Assembly: GCA_037441725.1 (NCBI GenBank)
Contig: JBBIRT010000115.1
Span: 1 to 10,347 of the forward strand
Length of the DNA stretch: 10,347 nucleotides
Origin: JBBIRT01 sp037441725
GTDB taxonomy: Bacteria > Desulfobacterota > BSN033 > UBA1163
Direction of reading: 5' to 3'
In this document: positions 7,554-10,347 of the stretch, piece by piece
How positions within the stretch are numbered: position 1 is the first letter of the stretch
Layout of the letters: every line of letters begins with the position of its first letter
The notes under the pieces: generated by a model
Told to the model about the DNA's origin: nothing
The model's database searches: none
Seen by the model: only the letters and a program-made list of their open reading frames with translations
Position numbers and translations under genes: made by a program

Positions 7554-7732
7554 TAAATCTTTTTCTTCCTTTCATCAGAGACAATTTTAATATAGACTTT
7601 ATGGCAGGAGGGGCATTGGATTTCATTCTCACCCTTCTTTAAATGGAACTGGTCATAAGAAATTGTCTGGTCGCAATAGGGACATCGGTGTGGAAATTGT
7701 TGAATCACCTGCTCCTTAACATTCTTTTTCAT
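7553..7732 (-). CDS. Small zinc-ribbon protein, 59 aa
   Basis: A 59-aa reading frame starts at ATG 7732 and ends in a TAA that overlaps the recG start by one base (TAATG). Two cysteine knuckles, RCPYCD (C17, C20) and QCPSCHK (C40, C43), spaced 19 residues apart, form a classic zinc ribbon similar to the MJ0042-type finger. The body reads ISYDQFHLKKGENEIQ between them, and the tail is basic (DERKKKI). An AGAGGAAGG purine tract lies about 11 nt upstream. A good promoter candidate sits at 7764-7792. The specific role is unknown. Coupling to recG suggests co-expression, perhaps a nucleic-acid-binding or redox/metal-sensing accessory, but this is inference. The four Cys spacing and the coupling make it a credible real gene despite its small size. 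Confidence 0.78.
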   Translation of the reverse strand: MKKNVKEQVIQQFPHRCPYCDQTISYDQFHLKKGENEIQCPSCHKVYIKIVSDERKKKI

Positions 7733-7763
7733 AAGGCAAAAATCCTTCCTCTAAAACTTTAAA

Positions 7764-7792
7764 AATATACTAAATCTCTTCTAAAGAATCAA
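7764..7792 (-). promoter_or_regulatory. Candidate promoter of the zinc-ribbon/recG unit
   Basis: The minus strand shows TTGATT (7787-7792), a 17-bp spacer, and TATATT (7764-7769). This matches four and five of six consensus positions at ideal spacing. It lies 32 bp upstream of the zinc-ribbon ATG and would be the head promoter of the leftward transcription unit. Confidence 0.5.
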
Positions 7793-7879
7793 TGATCACC
7801 TCACTATTCGTTTGGAACTATCTCAACACTGGAAATCGCTCAATTTGGGTTGAATATCTTTATCCCTTCGAATAGCCGA

Positions 7880-7892
7880 TCGATATTATCGA
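7880..7892. promoter_or_regulatory. Small palindrome between divergent promoters
   Basis: TCGATA-T-TATCGA is a perfect inverted repeat with 6-bp arms and a 1-nt centre. It lies between the leftward (7764-7792) and rightward (7922-7950) promoter candidates, 29 bp upstream of the latter's -35. It could be an operator. A palindrome of this length can also occur by chance in AT-rich DNA. Confidence 0.25.
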
Positions 7893-7921
7893 CCCTTGCA
7901 TCAGGATACCCTCTAATAAAC

Positions 7922-7950
7922 TTGAATTTAAAAGGTTTGGATATTATATT
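7922..7950 (+). promoter_or_regulatory. Candidate promoter of the Hsp20-like gene
   Basis: TTGAAT (7922-7927), a 17-bp spacer and TATATT (7945-7950) make a good sigma-70-type promoter, giving a leader of about 15-20 nt before the ATG at 7974. The -35 is preceded by C, so it also reads CTTGAA, the -35 of heat-shock sigma-32 promoters. The -10 does not match the sigma-32 CCCCAT pattern. No CIRCE inverted repeat is visible. Confidence 0.5.
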
Positions 7951-7960
7951 AAAATTAGAA

Positions 7961-7966
7961 GGAGGT
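7961..7966 (+). promoter_or_regulatory. Ribosome binding site of the Hsp20-like gene
   Basis: GGAGGT lies 7 nt before ATG 7974. A GTG at 7965 in the same frame falls inside this site and so is not the likely start. Confidence 0.8.
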
Positions 7967-7973
7967 GTTAGGT

Positions 7974-8273
7974 ATGAACAACAGAATTAAATTAAGTCCT
8001 GGTGTATGTTTCTCTCATGACAATACTGGCGGACGCCTTATAGTTGAAGTAGAAATGCCAGGTGCCAATAGAAGTGAGATTAAATTGGATATGAGAAAAG
8101 ACAGTTTCTGTCTTTCGGCCCCAAGGGGTGAGGATGCCGAATATTTCTCCTGCTTCATGCTCCCCCATGAAGTAGAACCCCAAGGAACAGAGGCCAAATA
8201 TGAGAACGGTCTTTTAAGGATCTTCTCACCCATCAAAGGCTGGGAGGAGAAGGTAAGTGTTCAAATTCAATAG
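7974..8273 (+). CDS. Small heat shock protein-like, alpha-crystallin domain (Hsp20 family)
   Basis: This 99-aa protein is almost nothing but an alpha-crystallin/Hsp20 beta-sandwich. Recognisable pieces are GGRLIVEVEMPGANRSEIKLDMRKD (strands 2-4), CLSAPRGED, FSCFMLPHEVEPQ and the hallmark AKYENGLLRIFSP near residues 71-83. The disordered N-terminal arm is only about 15 residues, and the chain ends right after the last strand (VSVQIQ), so the C-terminal I-x-I/V oligomerisation tail of typical small heat shock proteins is missing. It may form dimers rather than large oligomers, and it could also be a CS-domain co-chaperone-like protein. The ATG at 7974 is set by GGAGGT 7 nt upstream. It is monocistronic, with its own promoter candidate and terminator, and is transcribed away from the recG unit. 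It contains two Cys residues close together in the fold region (CLS, SCF), of unknown meaning. Confidence 0.85.
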   Translation: MNNRIKLSPGVCFSHDNTGGRLIVEVEMPGANRSEIKLDMRKDSFCLSAPRGEDAEYFSCFMLPHEVEPQGTEAKYENGLLRIFSPIKGWEEKVSVQIQ

Positions 8274-8292
8274 AGGATAAAAGGATCCAGTT

Positions 8293-8329
8293 AAAAAAGG
8301 CCCTTCCATAGTGGAAGGGCTTTTTTTTT
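8293..8329. terminator. Bidirectional intrinsic terminator
   Basis: GCCCTTCCA (8300-8308), a TAG loop, and TGGAAGGGC (8312-8320) form a perfect 9-bp stem followed by nine T. On the left six A (8293-8298), one base before the stem, give a U-run for leftward transcription. It serves the Hsp20-like gene (20 bp past its stop) and, in reverse, the convergent RACo-like gene ending at 8420. Confidence 0.92.
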
Positions 8330-8419
8330 CCTTGGCTTTCTTTTTAATAGAGATTAACCTGATATTTTTCTCCTTCCATTATAAAAGTTTTCCCCTTCGT
8401 CCTTTTAGAAAAATAAGAA
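8330..8419. other. AT-rich spacer between terminator and RACo-like gene
   Basis: The 90 bp between the T-run of the terminator and the stop of the RACo-like gene hold no ORF, repeat or further hairpin that I can see. They look like simple convergent-gene spacer. Confidence 0.6.
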
Positions 8420-10347
8420 TTATTTAAACTTCACTGAAGGAAAAAGCCGCTCTTGATCAATATGAGGTATGTAAAGGGAGGCCATATACTCATCGGCGAA
8501 GGGAGCGAATCTCGAGAGCTCTATATTGGTGATCGATTGGGAGATATTAATCGCTTTTTCAAAAGCATGAAAAGAGAGAAGAACCATCCGAGCTCCCATA
8601 AGAGAACTATTCCCTATAAATTCTATTCTCTCTCTCGGGATATCTGGAAGTAATCCAATCCCAATCGCCTTTTCAACATTAAGGTAGTTTCCAAAACCTC
8701 CTGCCACATAAATCTTTTCGAGTTGGTTGAAGGAAAGCCCAGCATAATCCATCATCGATTTGATGGCGGCAAAGATGGCTGCTTTGGACCGGATGAGATT
8801 ATCGATATCCGTCTGGGAGATGACCAATGCCTCTCCTGTCTCCGTTTCCTCTGGGTAGACCACGATGTATTCCATCTCCCCCCTTCCATGGAGGATTCGC
8901 TTATCTCCGTGGTTGGGGTTAAATTGAGCATCGATATCGATGATCTGATTTTTCGCCAATTCATAAATCAAATCGATAAGGCCTGAACCACAAATCCCTC
9001 GGGGTTTTGTTTTCCCAATGGTTTCATAGATAACCCTACCCTGTTGAATCTCTACCTTCTGGATAGCTCCCCGTGTTGCCCGCATCCCCCATTTGGTATC
9101 CCCTCCTTCAAAGGCTGGACCTGCAGAGGCGGAACAGGAGAGCATCCATTCATTATTTCCAATGACAATCTCTCCATTGGTACCAATGTCTATCAGACAG
9201 GACGTTTCCGGCCTGTCCGCCATATTACAGGCTAAGACCCCGGCCACGGTATCTCCTCCAACATAACTTGAGATGTTGGGTAAAACCTGTAGGATTCCCT
9301 GAGGATGGATGGAAATCCCGATTTCTCTTGCGAAGATCTGTGGATAAAGATCAACGGTAGGTACGTAAGGGTCATCCCTTATAGAGCAGGGCATTAATCC
9401 GAGAAGGATATGGCTCATGGTTGTATTCCCAGCCGCCACCATACATATAATCTCCTCGATGTGGATCCCTTTCTCTTGGGCCAAGGTCTTGATTAATGTA
9501 TTGATATTCTCGACTACGGCTTTTTGTAGAAGATCGAGTGACCCCTTACCACAGACATAAGCAATTCGTGACAAGACATCTTCCCCATAATGGGCTTGTA
9601 AATTATGATTCCCTTCTACCCCTATCACCTTCCCAGTTTTAAGATCTACCAACTGGGCTACCACTGTGGTGGTCCCCACATCCACTGCAACCCCATAATT
9701 TCTATCTGCCGTATTGCCCTCTTCGACTTGAAGGATTCGAGCTGAATCATTATGCCTGGATAAGATAACGGTCACCTTCCATTCAGAGTGACGCAGTTTC
9801 CTAAAGAGTTCCTTTAGGCAAGATAGGGGGATCTCATATGAGGTATATTTCAATTTCTTTCTGAGCTCTCTGACGATCCGACCTGTGTCAGACACATTAT
9901 CGTCCACGGATGGCTTGGGGAGCTCCATGTATATTTTATAGGCAAGGGGCTCGAAAAGAGAAGCTGGATCATAGGGTCTTTTATAAAGGGAGACCCAATC
10001 GGGTTCACTGTAGCGGAGAGGAGGGGTTTCTATCCAGGTCTTTCTTTCCTTTTCAGATACCTCCTTCAAAATCTGTTCTCCCTCAAGTCGTGATTCTGGT
10101 GGGATCATCACCTCAAGATCTTCTCTGATATGCGTTTGGCAGGCGAGGACATAACCCCTTTCCATCTCCTCCTTTGTAAAAAAGAGGATGGAGTTTTTAT
10201 CTGCCTTGATCTCCCCCTTTACGATTTGAACCCTACACTTGCCACAAACCCCCTCCCCTCCACAAAGACTATTGAGGTAGAGCCCTGCCTTTTCTGCTGC
10301 CTCCATTAAAGTCATCTCTTCCGCTACGATAACCTCTTTTCGATAGG
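8420..10347 (-). CDS. RACo-like ferredoxin/ASKHA protein: corrinoid reductive activase family (N-terminus beyond window)
   Basis: The frame stays open past the first in-frame Met (10315) to the window end, reading YRKEVIVAEEMTLMEAAEKAG, so the true start is upstream. An N-terminal plant-type [2Fe-2S] domain has C18, C24, C27 (CGGEGVCGKC) and C59 (LACQT), numbered from the Met at 10315. After a linker and middle domain comes an actin-like ATPase (DUF4445/ASKHA) with VAVDVGTTTVVAQLVD (~209-224), AAGNTTMSHILLG, CLIDIGTNGEIVIG (phosphate 2) and YVAGGFGNYLNVEKAIGIGLLP. Proteins of this layout (RACo, RamA-like) use ATP to drive the uphill one-electron reduction of Co(II) corrinoid proteins in the acetyl-CoA pathway or methyltransferase systems. 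The partner cannot be identified here because the upstream neighbours are outside the window. Family assignment is strong and the specific corrinoid target is unknown. Confidence 0.93.
   Translation of the reverse strand, partial: YRKEVIVAEEMTLMEAAEKAGLYLNSLCGGEGVCGKCRVQIVKGEIKADKNSILFFTKEEMERGYVLACQTHIREDLEVMIPPESRLEGEQILKEVSEKERKTWIETPPLRYSEPDWVSLYKRPYDPASLFEPLAYKIYMELPKPSVDDNVSDTGRIVRELRKKLKYTSYEIPLSCLKELFRKLRHSEWKVTVILSRHNDSARILQVEEGNTADRNYGVAVDVGTTTVVAQLVDLKTGKVIGVEGNHNLQAHYGEDVLSRIAYVCGKGSLDLLQKAVVENINTLIKTLAQEKGIHIEEIICMVAAGNTTMSHILLGLMPCSIRDDPYVPTVDLYPQIFAREIGISIHPQGILQVLPNISSYVGGDTVAGVLACNMADRPETSCLIDIGTNGEIVIGNNEWMLSCSASAGPAFEGGDTKWGMRATRGAIQKVEIQQGRVIYETIGKTKPRGICGSGLIDLIYELAKNQIIDIDAQFNPNHGDKRILHGRGEMEYIVVYPEETETGEALVISQTDIDNLIRSKAAIFAAIKSMMDYAGLSFNQLEKIYVAGGFGNYLNVEKAIGIGLLPDIPRERIEFIGNSSLMGARMVLLSFHAFEKAINISQSITNIELSRFAPFADEYMASLYIPHIDQERLFPSVKFK

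Noticed and set aside
7435..7632. Minus-strand 65-aa frame overlapping the recG start and the zinc-ribbon gene.
   Set aside because: It is out of frame with both real genes, has no domain, and the zinc-ribbon frame in the same DNA has clear cysteine motifs and proper coupling to recG.
7792..7875. Plus-strand 27-codon ORF starting ATG ATC ACC in the divergent promoter region.
   Set aside because: It has no Shine-Dalgarno, overlaps the leftward promoter candidate, and has no recognisable peptide features.
7965..7973. GTG at 7965 as the start of the Hsp20-like protein.
   Set aside because: This codon lies inside the GGAGGT ribosome site, whose spacing fits ATG 7974.
1..10347. Mobile element, CRISPR array, tRNA/rRNA gene or defence island.
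   Set aside because: I found no transposase, integrase, direct-repeat array, tRNA-like cloverleaf or terminal inverted repeats. The genes are conserved metabolic and housekeeping families in a uniform-looking background.

Overview
This window looks like bacterial chromosome with moderate to low GC and dense gene packing. Shine-Dalgarno sites are strong (AAAGGAGGT, GGAGGT, GGGAGGT). The content suggests an anaerobe of the Desulfobacterota (former deltaproteobacteria) or a related lineage. Two things point that way: a threonine-biosynthesis cluster with an ApgM-family protein in place of a classical thrB, and a RACo-type ferredoxin/ASKHA protein of the kind used in corrinoid-dependent methyl transfer. 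The lineage is an inference from gene content and I did not compare it with any database.

Layout. From about 7732 down to position 1 everything is on the minus strand and may form one long transcription unit or a few overlapping ones. In transcription order it runs: a 59-aa zinc-ribbon protein (7732-7553) whose stop overlaps the recG start; recG (7553-5397); a 29-codon small ORF with an ideal Shine-Dalgarno (5370-5281); an AlaC-type aminotransferase (5233-4034); homoserine dehydrogenase hom (4028-2715); threonine synthase thrC (2694-1642); a 129-bp gap with a promoter-like sequence; an ApgM-family phosphoglycerate mutase/proposed homoserine kinase (1512-286); and the N-terminus of CTP synthase pyrG (258-1, cut by the window edge). 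The 241-bp gap at 7733-7973 holds back-to-back promoter candidates. The rightward one drives a 99-aa alpha-crystallin-domain (Hsp20-like) protein at 7974-8273. A bidirectional hairpin terminator at 8293-8329 separates that gene from the convergent RACo-like gene (8420-10347), whose N-terminal end lies beyond the window.

How it fits together. Hom makes homoserine and ThrC converts O-phosphohomoserine to threonine, so a homoserine kinase is needed between them. No GHMP-type ThrB is present here. The ApgM-family gene two places downstream of hom is the natural candidate, and this is the most interesting functional point in the window. The aminotransferase at the head of the cluster probably handles alanine/pyruvate or aspartate-family amino groups. 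RecG and PyrG are housekeeping genes.

Overall this is mainly a conserved metabolic and housekeeping region, and I see no mobile element, CRISPR array, RNA gene or defence system. The points worth a second look are the non-canonical homoserine kinase, two small genes (59 and 29 aa), and the regulatory structure around the small ORF and the divergent promoter region.
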